Below, one piece after another: positions 37,949-51,256 of a stretch of 64,000 nt of DNA (positions are counted from its first letter, which is position 1; every line of letters begins with the position of its first letter). Origin of the DNA: Kalmusia sp. IMI 367209 (taxonomy: Eukaryota > Ascomycota > Dothideomycetes > Pleosporales > Didymosphaeriaceae). A model generated the notes under the pieces. It was not told the DNA's origin, ran no database searches, and worked only from the letters and a program-made list of their open reading frames with translations. The stretch lies in assembly GCA_027946365.1 (NCBI GenBank), contig JAPEUQ010000020.1, positions 62,001 through 126,000 of the forward strand. Direction: 5' to 3'. A program made the position numbers and the translations under genes.

Positions 37949-39283
37949 ATAGAGGGAATCTATCTCTAACTTTCTTAATTATTATATATTATCTTTTTAT
38001 TACTCTTATATTATTTATACCTTTATACTTTATAGTAGATAGCTCTAAAAGTGATTAGATTAGAAGGTAAAGAGAGAATAGAGTCTTTTAAGATATAATA
38101 TTAATTTTATAGAGTTATTATCTACTAAACTAATTAGGAGTAGATTTAATATTTATAAATCTATAGGTCTAGTTTAAACCTTTACCCCTAAGGATAGTCT
38201 TCTATAAAGTCTTTATCTTTAGGATAGTCTACCAGAGTCTTTACCCTAGGGGTAGTCTTCTATAGAGTCTTTATTTCTATAATAGTCTGCTAGAGTCTTT
38301 ACCTCTAGAGGTAGTCTTTTATAGAGTCTTTACTTCTATAGTAGTCTGCTAGAGTCTTTATCCTTAAGGATAATCTTTATAAAGTCTTTACTTCTATAGC
38401 TCTACTAAAGTCTTTACCCCTAAGAATAGTCTTTTATAAAGTCTTTATTTCTATAACTCTACTAGAGTCTTTACCCTAGGGTAGTCTTCTATAGAGTCTT
38501 TACTTTTATAGTAGTCTACTAGAGTCTTTACCCCTAGAGGTAGTCTTTTATAGAGTCTTTACTTCTAGGGTAGTCCACTAGAGTCTTTACCCCTAAGGAT
38601 AGTCTTTTATAGAGTCTTTACTCTTATAGTAGTCTACTAGAGTCTTTACTCTAGGGGTAGTCTTCTATAAAGTCTTTATTTCTATAGTAGTCTACTAGAG
38701 TCTTTACCCTAGGGGTAGTCTTTTATAGAGTCTTTATTTTTATAATAGTCTACCAGAGTCTTTACCCTTAGGAGTAGTCTTTTATAAAGTCTTTACTTCT
38801 ATAACTCTACTAGAGTCTTTACCCCTAGGGGTAGTCTTTTATAGAGTCTTTATTTCTATAGTAGTCTACTAGAGTCTTTACCCCTAGAGGTAGTCTTTTA
38901 TAGAGTCTTTACTTTTATAGTAGTCTGCTAGAGTCTTTACCCCTAGAGGTAGTCTTTTATAAAATCTTTATTTTTATAGCTCTACTAGAGTCTTTGCCCC
39001 TAGGGGTAGTCTTCCATAGAGTCTTTATTTTTAGGGTAGTCTACCAAAGTCTTTACTCCTGGGGTAGTCTTCTATAGAGTCTTTACTTCTATAGTAGTCT
39101 GCCAGAGTCTTTACCCTAGAGGTAGTCTTTATAAAGTCTTTACTTCTATAACTCTATTAGAGTCTTTACCTCTAGGGATAGTCTTCTATAGGGTCTTTAC
39201 CCCTATGGGTCATCCTTACACCACTTTTTCACCCCTGGGGGTAACCTAACCCTACCTTACTGGCACCGTTTCACCCCTAAGTA
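37949..39283. repeat. Satellite block, copy 2 of a tandem segmental duplication
   Basis: Head 37949-38170, 59-bp array about 38172-39215, and tail to 39283. It is longer than copy 1 because it has more array units. It abuts the gypsy relic directly on the right. Confidence 0.85.
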
Positions 39284-42200
39284 TTACGCCTACTAAGTAA
39301 CTATAAATATAAAGGATAGCTAGGTATACTATATTAAATAACTACTATAATCTATAGAGTATTTAACTATATAGATCTAGTAACTCTAGAAATACTAACT
39401 TTAATAGAGGGAAACGTTCTCCTTAACTATAGTATAATAAGGTGGTATTAGAGAGTTAAAGAGATAGTACTTTAGATAGAGAATACTACTAAGTTTATAG
39501 AATTAATAAAAGACTAAATAGAGGTATATACTATAGTAGTTAATAGTATAAAAGAAATAAAAGAGAAAATAAAGACCTAACTATACTATCTAAAGTATTA
39601 AGAGATTTTAAAAATATTATAAATAAAAATACTACTAAAATACTATTAAAATACTAGTATATTAATTATAGAATAGAATTAGAAGAAAATATCTCTATAC
39701 CCTTTAGACTACTATATAACTTATCCTTAAAAGAACTAGAGACCCTATATAACTATATAGTAAAAGTAAAGGAGTAAGGTTAAATTTAAAAAATATTAGT
39801 CTAGTAGAGGCCTAGTACTATTTATCCCTAAGAAGAATAGTATACTAAGGCTCTACGTAGACTATAGAGGCTTAAATAAAGTTACTAAAAGAACTAGTTA
39901 ATCTTATTACTAATTAGTAAAATACTAAATAGACTATTAAATTTAGTATACTTTATAAAGCTAGATCTAAAGGATATCTATTACTAAATATAGATCTAGT
40001 AAGATAATAAATAGAAGATAATATTTTATATATAATATAATTACTTTAAATATATAGTAATATCTTTTAGTCTTACTAATACCCTAGTAACTTTTTAAGG
40101 CTATATTAATTATATACTAGCTAGGTATACTAATATATTTTACATAGTCTATCTAAACGATATCCTTATCTTTTTTAAAAAAGGAAAATTACTAAGAGTA
40201 CATATAAAAAGTCCTTAAGAGGTTATAATAATATAGTCTATTTATAAACCTAAAAAGTACGTTTTTAAAATTAATTAGATTAAGTTTCTAGAGTTTATTA
40301 TATAACTTAATGGCGTGTAGATAGATTAAAGCTAAATAGAGATAATAGTTACCTAGCTAAAGATTAAATCTATTAAGAATATTTAAATATTTATAGGCTT
40401 TATAAACTTTTATAGATAATTTATTAAAGAGTTCTCTCTTATTATAAAGCCTATTATAGATCTACTAAAAGGCTTAAAAAAGAAAAGAAGTAAAGTTCCT
40501 TTAGGTAGACTATAAATACTAAGAAGGTAAAATACTAACTATATAATATCTTTTAATAGTATTATTTTATAATATTATAATTCTATATTACCCTTATATC
40601 TAGAAATAGACGCCTTAATCTATAGACTAGTAGGAATCTTCTTATAAAAGGTAGAAATAGGGAATTAGTATCCTATTATATTCTAGTTAAGAAAGCTAAT
40701 ATTAATAGAGGGTAATTATTATATATATAATTTAGAACTAGTAGTTATTATAGAGGTGATAAAGTACTAGCACTACTATATTAAGAGACTAGTATATACC
40801 TAGAAGTCCTTATAAACTATAATAACTTACGTGGCTTTATAGGAATAAAAGCCCTATCACGTAGATAAACTAAGTAGATAGTCTTCTTAGTAGTATATAA
40901 CTTTAAAATAAAGTATAAAGTAGAAAAGACTAATCCTATAAATAGATTATTAAGATAACTAATAGATATAAATAGAGAGATAATATCTCTAAATAGAGAT
41001 ATACTCTTAATATTATAGAGTCTACTAAAACTAGAAAAATACTAGTCTATATTTTTAAGAGTCCTAGAACCAGTAGTAGAAGATAAAGTTAAAATAGTTA
41101 GTATAGACTTTTTATAGCCTAATCTTAATAAGGATAGAAAAGATAATTAATATAATAATACCTAAAGAGGAATTAAAAATAGCTAAAAAGTTAATCTAAG
41201 AGTTATTAAAAGTTAGTATTATATTAGTATTAAGGTAAATAACTAGATAGTAGGCTTAAGAGGTTCTAAAGACTTAATAAGTATATAAATTATTAGATAA
41301 ATTACTTTTAGAACTAATCTAAAAATTATAAGCTTCTAATATATTTATAATATAAAAATATATTAATATTATTACCCTATTACTATAAAGACGAGGCAGG
41401 GGTAGATAATTAAAATAATAAAAGAATAGAGAGGTATATATACTAAATAAGCTAATACTTAGAGCGGAAATTCTATAGAATAGTTATAATAACTTATTAG
41501 TAGACTACTTTAAGTAGGTGAAGACTCTAGAATTAATAGATTATTAGTACTTTTAGCTAAATATAGAGGCTATAGTAAAGGAGTATATTAACTTCTATAT
41601 AGTATACTTAAGGATAAAAGCGCTAAAGTAGTATCCTATAGAGAAACTTAACTTACTATCTATATCTATAAGACTATAGTAAAACTAATTATAGATTTTA
41701 TTATAGAATTATTATTAAGTAGGCGCTATAGCTACGTCTATAATATAATCCTTATAGTAGTTAATTACTATATTAAGATGACGTACTATCTCCTATAATA
41801 ATAAAAATATAAATATAGCTAGTTTAACTAATATCTTTATAGACTAGATTATTAAATTTTTAAATTTCTAAAAGATATAATATTAGATAAAAGATTTATA
41901 TTTATATTAATATTTAAGTTAGAGTTCTACTTCATAATAAAGATAAAATAATAGTTAAATATTATCTTTTATTTATAAATTAATAAGTAGATGAAATAAT
42001 AGAACTAAACTCTAGAATAATATCTATAAATATATATATTAGAGAATTAAAAGAACTAGTTATATTTACTATCCTTAGTAGAGTTCGCATATAATAATTT
42101 AAAAAACGTAACTATAAGATATTTTTTTATTTTTACGTACTATGGGTTTTACCCGCGACTTAACTATAAAATAATAGTATAATTTAATATCCCTCTATTA

Positions 42201-42830
42201 TAGAATAAATGAGTTATCTAGAAGGAAACTATTAGAAACTAAAAGAATAGTAGGTCATTATAATAAAAGTCTAAAAATAATACTATAATAAAAGTATAAA
42301 CTATAAATATTTAAAATAAATAAATAAGTTTTATTATTAACTAAAAACTTAAAGCTATAGTACTTAAGTAAAAAGTTATCTCTATAATATATTAGATTAT
42401 TTTTAATAATAGAATCTATAAATAAATAGGCTTATAGACTCTACTTACTATTAGATTTAAGGATTTACTCTATATTTTATATCTTAGTACTAAAGCCATA
42501 TTAAAAAGGCTAAAAGATAACTCTAAACCTTCTAGTCTTATTAATCTTAATAATAATAAGGAGTAAGAGAAATAATATAAAGTTAATTAACTATTAAATA
42601 AAAGAAAAAATAAGGGAGTAATATAGTACTTAGTTAAATAGAAAAGCTAAATAGAAGAATTTAACTAATAGATACCTAAAAAGATATTAATAATAAGCTA
42701 ATATTATAATTTAATTAGAAAAAAATAGAAAGATATAAAATTTTATTTTTAATAAGGTCTAAAGACTATTACTATAATATTAATCTTATTATATAAATAT
42801 TATATATCTAGAGAAACTAGAAATAGTTAT
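39284..42830 (+). pseudogene. RIP-killed Ty3/gypsy chromovirus pol relic
   Basis: Reads in one frame, with many stops, as protease C-part, reverse transcriptase, RNase H, integrase and chromodomain. Recognisable residues are GLNKVTK (about 39865), VYLNDILIF in place of the [11 protein letters not shown] (about 40150), VYNIILIVVNYYIKM in the integrase (about 41735) and KGVI*YLVK*K of the chromodomain (about 42605). It aligns segment by segment with the intact-looking chromovirus at 47343-54224, in the opposite orientation, so both belong to one family. The gag and the protease start are missing; the satellite blocks lie where they should be. Confidence 0.8.
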
Positions 42831-43959
42831 ACTATAAAATAACTTAAGTTTTAGTTTTATCTTTATCTTTATCTTTATCTTTACCCTTATTATTAGTAAG
42901 AGCTAAGGCTTTAGGTATTAAAACTAGAGATATTAAATCTTCCTTCTTCTTCTTCTACTAGTTAGTAGAGGAGACCTCTCTAGTATACTCTATAGATAAT
43001 ATATTATTACTATACTTTTATTTCCTTATAGAAGTAGTAGCTTTATAAGTGGTACCCATCTATAAGGATTTACTAGAGTATTAATCCTAACGTAGTATAC
43101 TACTAAGAGAGGAATAGAAAGGGGCGAAAATATAGAAGTCTAAATAAAGATAAAATAGAGGATAGAATAAAATATAAATATAATAAGATAATTATAAGGC
43201 TCTCTTAAAGAAGTTAAGTAGGAAATAAGGATATATAGGGTTATATAGTTATAAAGGGTAAACGTTAATTAACTATTATAAATATTAATTATTAATAGGG
43301 TTAATAATAGTCTTTTATAAAAACTATTTATAAGAGAACTTAATAAATTAATAATGAGGATTACTAGTAATTATCTATTATCTCTATATACTACTATCTA
43401 GGGTTGACTCTATGGGTTCTATAAATAGAATCTATAGAGCCATTATATAATTATTATTATATATCTATATTATACTTAGTATTACTCTCATAATCATAAT
43501 ATCAATCCCTTAACCCTATTAATAATTAATATTTATAGTAGTTAATTAATATTTATTCTTTATAATTATATAATCCTATATATTTTTATTTCCTACTTAA
43601 CCCCTTTAAGATAGCCTCACGGCCGCCTCATTATAGTAGAGGTTAGACTTAGAATAACTATTATCCTTTAATTTATCTCTCCTCCTTTAGGTTTCTCTAG
43701 CGGTGAGTCGGCGTTACTTAATTATAAATTAATAGAATTACTACTTAAAGTTAATAGAAAAGAAGTAGAAGTTTTCTTTTAAAATAATAGTTTAATAGTA
43801 TTTAATAGAGAGGTAATAGGGAGTAAAGTAGAGGTAATATAGAAATAATAAATAAAGGATTAGTTTATATATTAATAAAGCTAAGAGATATTTACCTAGA
43901 CTATTTAATATTAGAATAATAGTAGAACGCCTAATAAAAAAAAGAAAGAATAACGTATT

Positions 43960-44390
43960 TTATAAGTGAGTGACCCACCCAAGTGAGTGGCCCACGCGAT
44001 TTTTATTAGAATCTAGAATCCCACATGAGGATTAGCTACTTATAACGACCCTTACCCCACTATAATTAGATAATATTCTATGATGTCCTACGCACTAAGC
44101 TATAGGATGGCTTATAATTAGCTGATATTACGTAACTATACTATAGGATTCTATATATCCCACGGTATAAGATAATATGGAATTATAGAATTTATAAGAT
44201 AACATATATATATAATTCTAAGTATAAGAGCTTCTAGCTTTCGTGTTTAACCTAAGTTATAACCTTAGAATAAATTAGTAATCTATCTTTTAGATTCTCT
44301 AACCTCTTATTTACTTTCTCTAACTATACTCCTACCTAAGAACCAACTACTAACCTCTTAGGACTAGCTATCCTAAGTTAGGCTTTAATA
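43960..44390 (+). repeat. Possible 5' LTR of a second gypsy relic
   Basis: Begins near a direct repeat of AAGTGAGTG(A/G)CCCAC and is less AT-rich than its surroundings. It directly precedes the gag-like region below. No 3' partner is in the window, so the LTR reading is an inference from position. Confidence 0.35.
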
Positions 44391-47342
44391 TCTTGAACAT
44401 CCTTAATATAAGTATGAACGGAACCCCTACCTCTACTTAAGACTATAGTATAGACCCTATTAGAAATAAGTCTATAAGACCTAACCTCTACTACGGAGTA
44501 TAATCTTATACTAAAAACTAGCTTTTTTAACTAGATCTATACTTTCTTAATAGTCTAATCCTAAAAGATAATAGAAAGATAATCTTTTACCTTATATCTT
44601 ATATAAGGTGATACTCTTAAATAAATTCAACCTTATATATATTAATACCTAGGAGAAGAAAACACTAAAGAAGATATAATTAATTAAATTATTAAAGATT
44701 ATAATAACTTTAAGGCTAAGATTAAATAATTCTTTAGAATCTCTAATAAATAATCTATTACTAAAAGAGTTATCTAGAACCTTAAATAAGTTTAATCTAC
44801 TATAGAATATACTACTAAATTTAGAAAGTACTCTAACTAGACCAACTGGAATGATGCCTCTCTCACTAACATATATTAATAAGGACTTAAGGACTTAGTA
44901 TAGAAGGAACTCCTACATAGTAGAGTTATTATCTAAATCATAAGGACCTAAGTAAAGAAGTTATAAGGATTAATATAAAATGATATAACCTCCATAAGGA
45001 ACTAGAATATACTAAAGGATAACGTAATTATAGAACCCTAACTAATAACTTTAACTATTAAGTTATAAGACCCCAGCATACGGACCTATATAGTTACCAA
45101 CCTATAGAAGGTATCTAGTATACTAGGAGCTTAATATTATAGAAAAGGAAAGAAGGAAGATAAAGAACCTTATTAGATTTATAGAATATAACTTAGATGA
45201 AATCTAATACGGAAAAAACCAGAAGGAGACTAAAATATATACCTACTATAATTATAATAAATTAGGTCATATTACTAGAAACTATAGATTATCTAAGAGA
45301 AATACGGTAATCCATTAACTAAATATATTAATTAAAGATAATAAACTGGACTTTAATAAATAGATAATTATAGATGATAAAGAAATACTAGAAGATAGTA
45401 ATAAAGAAAATTAACCATTAAAAGTTAAAAACTAAGGAAATAAAATTATAATTATAAGACTAGGAACGACGCATTATATCTCATCTTAATAAAAATATAA
45501 AAACTTAAAAAGATATATTAAGTATATTACCTAAGGACGATTCACTCTAGATTTAACTACTAAATTTTAAAAATATCTAGTACACCCTATAATATACCCT
45601 AGACTACTATAACCTACAACATATAAAAACTAGTTATAAAGAATATTTTCACGACTATTATATACTTTATTATAAGGATAAACTAGCATATAATAATTTC
45701 CTATAAAAATAGAATTAATACTAATAATAGCCATTTAATTACCCCATTAACTAGTATAATATACACCTATAGGATAAGTGAGAAATATAGTTTTTTCTTA
45801 ATTATATAGATAAAGAATACGTACTTATAAAGATTATTCTAAATAGTATTTATTTATAACCTTTATAGTACACCTACTTAAATAATAAATATATATAATA
45901 CGCTACACTAAAATATAGAAATAGTTATAATAAAGCTATAATATATACTCTAGGATATAAACTAGATAATAAAGAGGACAATTTCGTAAATATTATACCT
46001 AAGTAAGCGTAGAAGAAAAAGCCTACCTAATAAATTAAGGGATAAGAAGGATATAACTAGAAACTACTTCTATTAGAATAGTCTTTTTAGGATACTAGAT
46101 AGTAATTATATATATAACGGAACTTAACGTAATTAACTCTACTAGACTTATAAAACTACTAGTAAAGTTTAATAAATATTAAATATTAGCCCTTATTAAC
46201 TTAGAAGTATAATTAAATTATATCTCTATGCTACTATAGACTATAACGGACTCATTTAATACTATATAGAATATAATAAGGAAGTTTACGTTATAAATAA
46301 AGAAATGATTAAAGTAATTAAATATAAAATAAAAGAATGGCTAAATATTTAAAGATATCTAGAATTTATAAAACTAAATATCCTTAAAGATATAAGTAGT
46401 TAGGATATTATACTAGAATTATTATAGATATAAGAATATAACCCTATAATTAATTAGATAGAAGAAAAAAATCTTACTAGCGCGTTATAATTATGCTATA
46501 ACAGTAAAGCCTACATATTAACGGAAACTAATAGTAGATAAAAAGGAGATTAATAATATCTCTTTAACAAAGACAGCCATAAAGAAAAATAAATCAACTT
46601 AGTAGATACTAGTAGCTACTACTAGGTTAAGAAATATAAGTCTATAAGACCTAGTACTACTCATGATATCCTTAATAAATATAAATAATAAAGTTATTTA
46701 TTTTAGAAAGAGAAAGAAAGAGTAAACCTATCTAAATACTAACCCTAAAATTATAATATTAATCTAGAAGAAAGGAAAACGCCACCCTTTAGAGTATTAT
46801 ATTATAAGGTAGGAAAAGAACTCTAGTAAGAAAAGGAATTCGTTAAAACTAATTTAGTGAAAGGATATATTAATCCTTTAAAAATTATTAATAGTAAGCC
46901 CATTCATGTTTATAGCCAAGAAATATAACTTAAAACTAAGACCTTATGGATTATAGACAACTCAACAATATTATAATAAAAAAATAGATATCTACTATTT
47001 AATATTACTAAACTATAAGAATAATTAAGAAGAGTAAAGTTATTCACTAGTATAAATCTATAAGATAACTATTATCTAATCAGAATAAAGAAAGGTAATA
47101 AATAAAAATAGTCTTTAAAATAAGATATAAATTATTTAAATATAATATAATATCTTTTAGACTTATCAACGCACCAGCCACCTTTTAAGCGCTAATCAAT
47201 AATATATTAAGGGAATACCTAGATATCTTTATTATAGTATATCTAGATAACATTCTAGTCTACTCCGAAAATAAAAGGGACTATAAAAAATATATTAAAA
47301 TTATATTATACGCACTAGATAAAGCACATCTATAAATTAAAC
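44391..47342 (+). pseudogene. RIP-degraded second Ty3/gypsy relic (gag to RT), cut at 47342
   Basis: A gag zinc knuckle is readable at 45247-45294 as YYNYNKLGHITRNYR, where RIP has turned the first two Cys and the last Cys of a CCHC knuckle into Tyr. Downstream, RT residues are clear: IRIKKGNK (about 47080), FRLINAPATF (about 47157) and IVYLDNILVYSENK (about 47235). This family differs from the chromovirus at 39.3 kb. The frame stops at LDKAHL*IK because the 47343-54523 insertion begins there. Sequence after 54523 may continue the RT weakly. Confidence 0.75.
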
Positions 47343-47523
47343 TGTTAGGATTAAATATAGCAGCGAGCATTCCTCAAGTAATGATAAGATTGAAATCTGT
47401 CTTCTACCCTCTATCTTCCCCCGCGTTTTAAGGGGTGTTGCGCTAGCGCGTTCCTAGCGCCTCGCTTGCGCGGCGCTCTTGGCAAGGAACCATCACGTGA
47501 TTATGTTGTCACGGGATCACGCA
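47343..47523 (-). repeat. 3' LTR of the chromovirus
   Basis: Starts TGTTAGGATT and ends GATCACGCA on the plus strand (so TG...CA on both strands). Nearly identical to 54048-54224; the differences are mostly single-base indels in short homopolymers. Confidence 0.9.
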
Positions 47524-47836
47524 CTTCACTCCTTACAACTATCCCCCCTCTCTTGCTAATGGCTGTCTCAGCCACTCGTAATTTGCTCTCTGTGTGATAG
47601 ATTCGTAGTGCTACGATGGGGTGACACTGTCGCCTCGCCGTCGCTCCATAGTGAGGCAGTCACTGTGTCTGTTGCTGTGGTGAAGTAGAGGCTGCGAAAT
47701 TGCTGTTGTTGTTAGGGGCGACGGCGGTGAGGAGAGAAACATATATATATCCTCAAGCCCTCTGCCGCTCCTGTCTCTTTTTTTTTTCTTTTGGCTTGAA
47801 TTCGTTGTCGACTCCCCGCGTCTCGCCGTCGCCATC

Positions 47837-49018
47837 ATGTCGTCCAACCCTCTCCTGCCTATCGCTGCGGCCCCGGCGCCCCCGGGCACTCCTACCGTAG
47901 GCCCGCTCTTCGATTACGCTTCGCTGTCGCTAATCCTTCGCGCAGACTCCTCTCTCCCGTCGCCTCGCCCCGGAGGTGAAACTCCGGCGGCCTTGCTGTC
48001 TCCGCTGTTCGAAGCGCATCGGCGCTGAAGGATGGAGTGCAACGCCCTCCCCTACAAGAAGTGTGCGTATTGCGTGAGCTTGCGCAAACCTTGCGAGCCT
48101 GTCCCCGTCAATTTTGTGAGAGAGGTGAATACCCTGCTCCGCGCCGCCGAGGCCCTTGCGCTTCCCGGCGGTGACAACGCCGTTGCGCGCAGGGCTCTCC
48201 TGGACTCTTGCAAAGACTACAAGGCCCTGGTAGAGGGCACCTTGCGAAAGGAGGCGAAGCGGGGTGGCACCCGTAAGCCGACTGGAGCAGAGGTTGCCCT
48301 CCTCCAGGTGGATGCAACCAACCGCCTCGCTGCCGCTACTGAGGGCATTTTGGACATCTTCCGCTTCCTGGTATGTCCTTTCTCTTTTTATCAGGCGTTC
48401 CGCCGTCGTTCTAACGTCGAGTAGTCTGGGCAGGCGCCTCTCGGCTCCGTCGATGCGCAGACCGATCCTTCACCCGCCGCCTCTGCGTCGCCCCGCCTCA
48501 CTCCCCGTCGCCCCGTCGAACGCCGTCGAACCGCCGCTTCAGGAGGAAGCTTCCGCTTCTTCTCCGTCGACTTCAAGCAGCAGCTCCGCCGATTCGCAGT
48601 CGAGCGACGCCGACTCGCCGCCAGAGGAACAGGAGGAGGAGAGGTGGATCAGGGGCGGTGGTTATACCAAGCCCAACCCCGCGCCCCGTCCACCCCGTCC
48701 CACCCCCGTCCCGCCCCCGTCCGGACCCCGTGTTTCCGCCCCTCCCGCTCCTCCCTCAGCAGCATGCTGCGTCGGGGTCAGCACCCTGGTGAGTCCTCGC
48801 GGGCGGGCGCCGCTCGTGAAGCTGCCGCTTCTGCAGGGAAGCGAAAGCGTAGCGACGGCGCGCCGCCTGCGGAGCGCGCTGGGGAGGCCTCCTCCGCCGG
48901 CCAGCAGAAGAAGAAGAAGAAGGATTCGGCGCCCCCAGCTCCGGCGCCTAAGGCCCCGGCTCCCGCCGGTGGCAAGGGCAGGGGTAAGGGCAAGGGCAAA
49001 GGCAAGGCCAAGGCCTAA
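47837..49018 (+). CDS. Antisense accessory gene inside the chromovirus, one in-frame TGA
   Basis: Lies between the 3' end of pol and the 3' LTR, on the strand opposite to pol. The frame runs from ATG 47837, crosses one TGA at 48026-48028, and continues through ATG 48032. An intron starts GTATGTCC at 48371, has a CTAAC branch point and ends at 48424 or 48433 (both in frame). The protein has a Cys-rich motif (KKCAYCVSLRKPCEPVP), a likely helical middle and a highly basic, low-complexity C terminus (KKKKKDSAP; KGKGKGKGKAKA). The motif suggests nucleic-acid or zinc binding. I know no named family. A TATATATAT stretch precedes it at about 47740. The TGA may be a mutation, in which case translation from 48032 would still give the Cys motif. 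Confidence 0.6.
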
Positions 49019-49123
49019 GTCGCCTTACGGCGCAGCCACTTCTAGTTTCTCTAGACGCACAATGTTCGCGCAGTGAGGTCGACGTTGTAGCGACGGTCTT
49101 CGGACCTTATCAAAAATGAAATT

Positions 49124-50250
49124 TCATGTCTTCCTGTTCTTTTTCTGATTGAACTGTGATGTCAGCTCGCTACTGATGTCTTCTTCAGGTACCCATTGGT
49201 TAAATTCTTCTGCCCAGCCTTTCCATTTGACCAAGTACTGCATCACTCCCTTATTTTTTCTCTTGCCTAATAGCTGGTCGACTTCATATCGTTCCTCTTG
49301 CTCCTCGCCGTCGTCAAGGTTGATAGGGCCAGGAGGTTCGGGGTCATCTTCCGGCCTTTTCCGATATGGCTTTAGTACTGAGGTGTGAAATACGGGGTGA
49401 ATCCTTGAACCTGGCGGCAAGTGGAGCCTATAAGCCTGTTTACCTACGGGTTCTGCTATTGAAAACGGCCCAATATATCGCGGAGATAGCTTTTTACTTG
49501 GGTACCGTAGCTTTAAGTTCTTAGTCGATAATAGAACTTGCTCATTCGTTTTAAACACTTGCGGCTTATGCTTCTTGTCGTAGTGCCGTTTTTGGGCTTC
49601 TACTGCGGTAGCCCACTGTTCTTCCAGTTTCTGGCGGTCTCCTTCCAGGCGACTCACCCGTTCCGCGACAGAGGGGATATCGGGTCGCGCTGTCGTTTCG
49701 CAGTCGAGTCGCGGGTGAAACCCGTAGCACGCGAAGAATGGAGAGTACCCCGTAGTTGCGTTTTTTGAATTATTGTATGCGAACTCTGCTAAGGGCAGTA
49801 GGTGTGGCCAGTTCTTTGATCCTCAATACGTACGCTCGTAGGTATTGTTCTAGGGTTTGGTTTTGTCGTTCCGTCTGCCCATCAGTTTGTGGGTGGAAGG
49901 CGGTGCTCAGCCGTCGCTTCACCTTCGTCGCGAAGCAGAACTCTGACCAGAACGCTGACGTGAACGTAGGTCCCCTATCTGATACTACGCCTTTTGGAAA
50001 CCCGAAAAATCTAACAATCTGGTCTACAAAGATATCAGCCAGGCCAGCTGCGTCCGTATCTTTGTTGTAGGAGATAGCGCGCCATCTTGGTGTAGCGATC
50101 GACTACCACGAGGATCGCATCATAGACGCAGCCGTGGCGCCTGCTTGGCGGCAGTCCTGTGATGAAATCCATAGTTAGCTCTTGCCATGGTCCTGTGGGT
50201 ATGGGTAGTGAGTTGAGCTCCCCTGCAGGGCGCTGCTTTGGCGCTTTTAT
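49124..50250 (-). pseudogene. Chromovirus integrase core, GPY/F and chromodomain
   Basis: The open part, 49657-49124, holds the GPY/F module (KLSPRYIGPFSI) and a chromodomain (VMQYLVKWKGWAEEFNQW), which in this family targets integration to heterochromatin. Upstream, the DDE integrase core is readable but frameshifted: ELTMDFITGLPPSRRHGC and [12 protein letters not shown] near 50060-50170, carrying the first catalytic Asp and the following Asp of the fold. Confidence 0.8.
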
Positions 50251-50252
50251 CC

Positions 50253-51222
50253 TTAAGCATACTGCGCAGGAGTCAATATACTCTCCTTTACTGTAGCCTC
50301 CATGTTCAGCCAGAAGTACTGACGGCCTATCAGTTCTAGGGTCTTTGCCCGCCCAAAGTGGCCTGCTAGTGGGTCGTCATGGCTATTCCGTAGGATTTCC
50401 GCCCTGAGCGCCGGCTCATTTGGCACACACCCTGTTTCCGTGGGTAGTATGCCTCTCTCTCCCAGCTTCCACTGTTCCGACCGCCCACCCTGCCTCGCCT
50501 TCGCGGCGACGGTGACGATGTCGGCACGCTTCTGCGCCACAAACGCATCAGAAGCTTGCGACTTTCGGATCAGTTCTAGGAGCGATTCGCCCAGTGGCTC
50601 ATATGCTTGTTGGGTCTTTAGGGCCTCTTGAGCCTGCCGTCTAGTTACCCGCCTCAATACTGACGTGGCACTGACTTCTGACAACTCTTGGGCTAGCTCT
50701 TGGCTACTCCCAATTCCTCTTTGGGCGTCACTGCGCCAGTTGTCTCCCCTATCCTTGTTAGGATTGGGCTGTAGAAAGCCTATACTGGCTGTTCTAACTT
50801 CATCTTCCACCGCCGGTTCCGGGGCCCTCGGAAACACGGACCGGTGTTCTTCCAGCTTCAGCAGACTCTGCAGTGTTGGGAGCATGTCCCTACCAGAGCG
50901 CCGTCTCCCCGCCTGCGCCTATCGGTCGTCTCGACGGTCCGTCCGCAGGGTTAGTCTTTCCTGCCCTATGCTTTATCTCAAAGTCATATGCTGCTAAGAA
51001 GACCGCCCACCCGGCCTGCCTGCGTGATAGGGCTTTCGTTCCCATGAAGCCACGCAAGTTGTTGTGGTCCGTGAGGACTTCTGGGGTGTGTGCCAGCCCC
51101 TCGACGTAGTGGCGCCAGTGCTTCATCGCCTCTACGATGGCTGCTAGTTCTAAATCGTGTGTGTGGTAATTGCCCTCTGCCGGCGTTAGCTTTCTTGACC
51201 AGAAAGCAACTTGGGGTGCCAA
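50253..51222 (-). pseudogene. Chromovirus RNase H and integrase zinc-binding region
   Basis: RNase H residues appear at 51222-50890 (WSRKLTPAEGNYHTHDLELAAI, and LTDHNNLRGF), ending in KTNPADGPSRRP, the usual tether. The next frame, 50885-50253, contains the integrase N-terminal HHCC module (NSHDDPLAGHFG...TLELIGRQYFW). The frames do not join directly; indels near 50887 and 51240 separate them. Confidence 0.8.
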
Positions 51223-51256
51223 TTCCCTGTTTCTGCCTTTTGTGAGAAGATTCCTG

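Larger units (their letters stand above)
12540..47342. repeat. AT-rich, RIP-degraded repeat block
   Basis: About 35 kb with no open frame of note. CA and TG dinucleotides are rare while CG and GC persist, and TA is in excess. This is the expected footprint of C-to-T change at CpA on both strands (RIP, known from Pezizomycotina). Apart from the repeats listed separately, I see only simple repeats: GTA runs near 14867-14890 and 27261-27288, GTG near 15210-15232 and a T run at 29819-29834. 12.54-17.2, 20.1-22.7, 23-26.3, 26.4-28.4 and 29.8-36.8 kb hold degraded repeat DNA I cannot assign to families. Confidence 0.85.

Noticed and set aside
47611..47889. Minus-strand frame beside the chromovirus 3' LTR
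   Set aside because: It is opposite the leader and first codons of the antisense gene and has no recognisable content.
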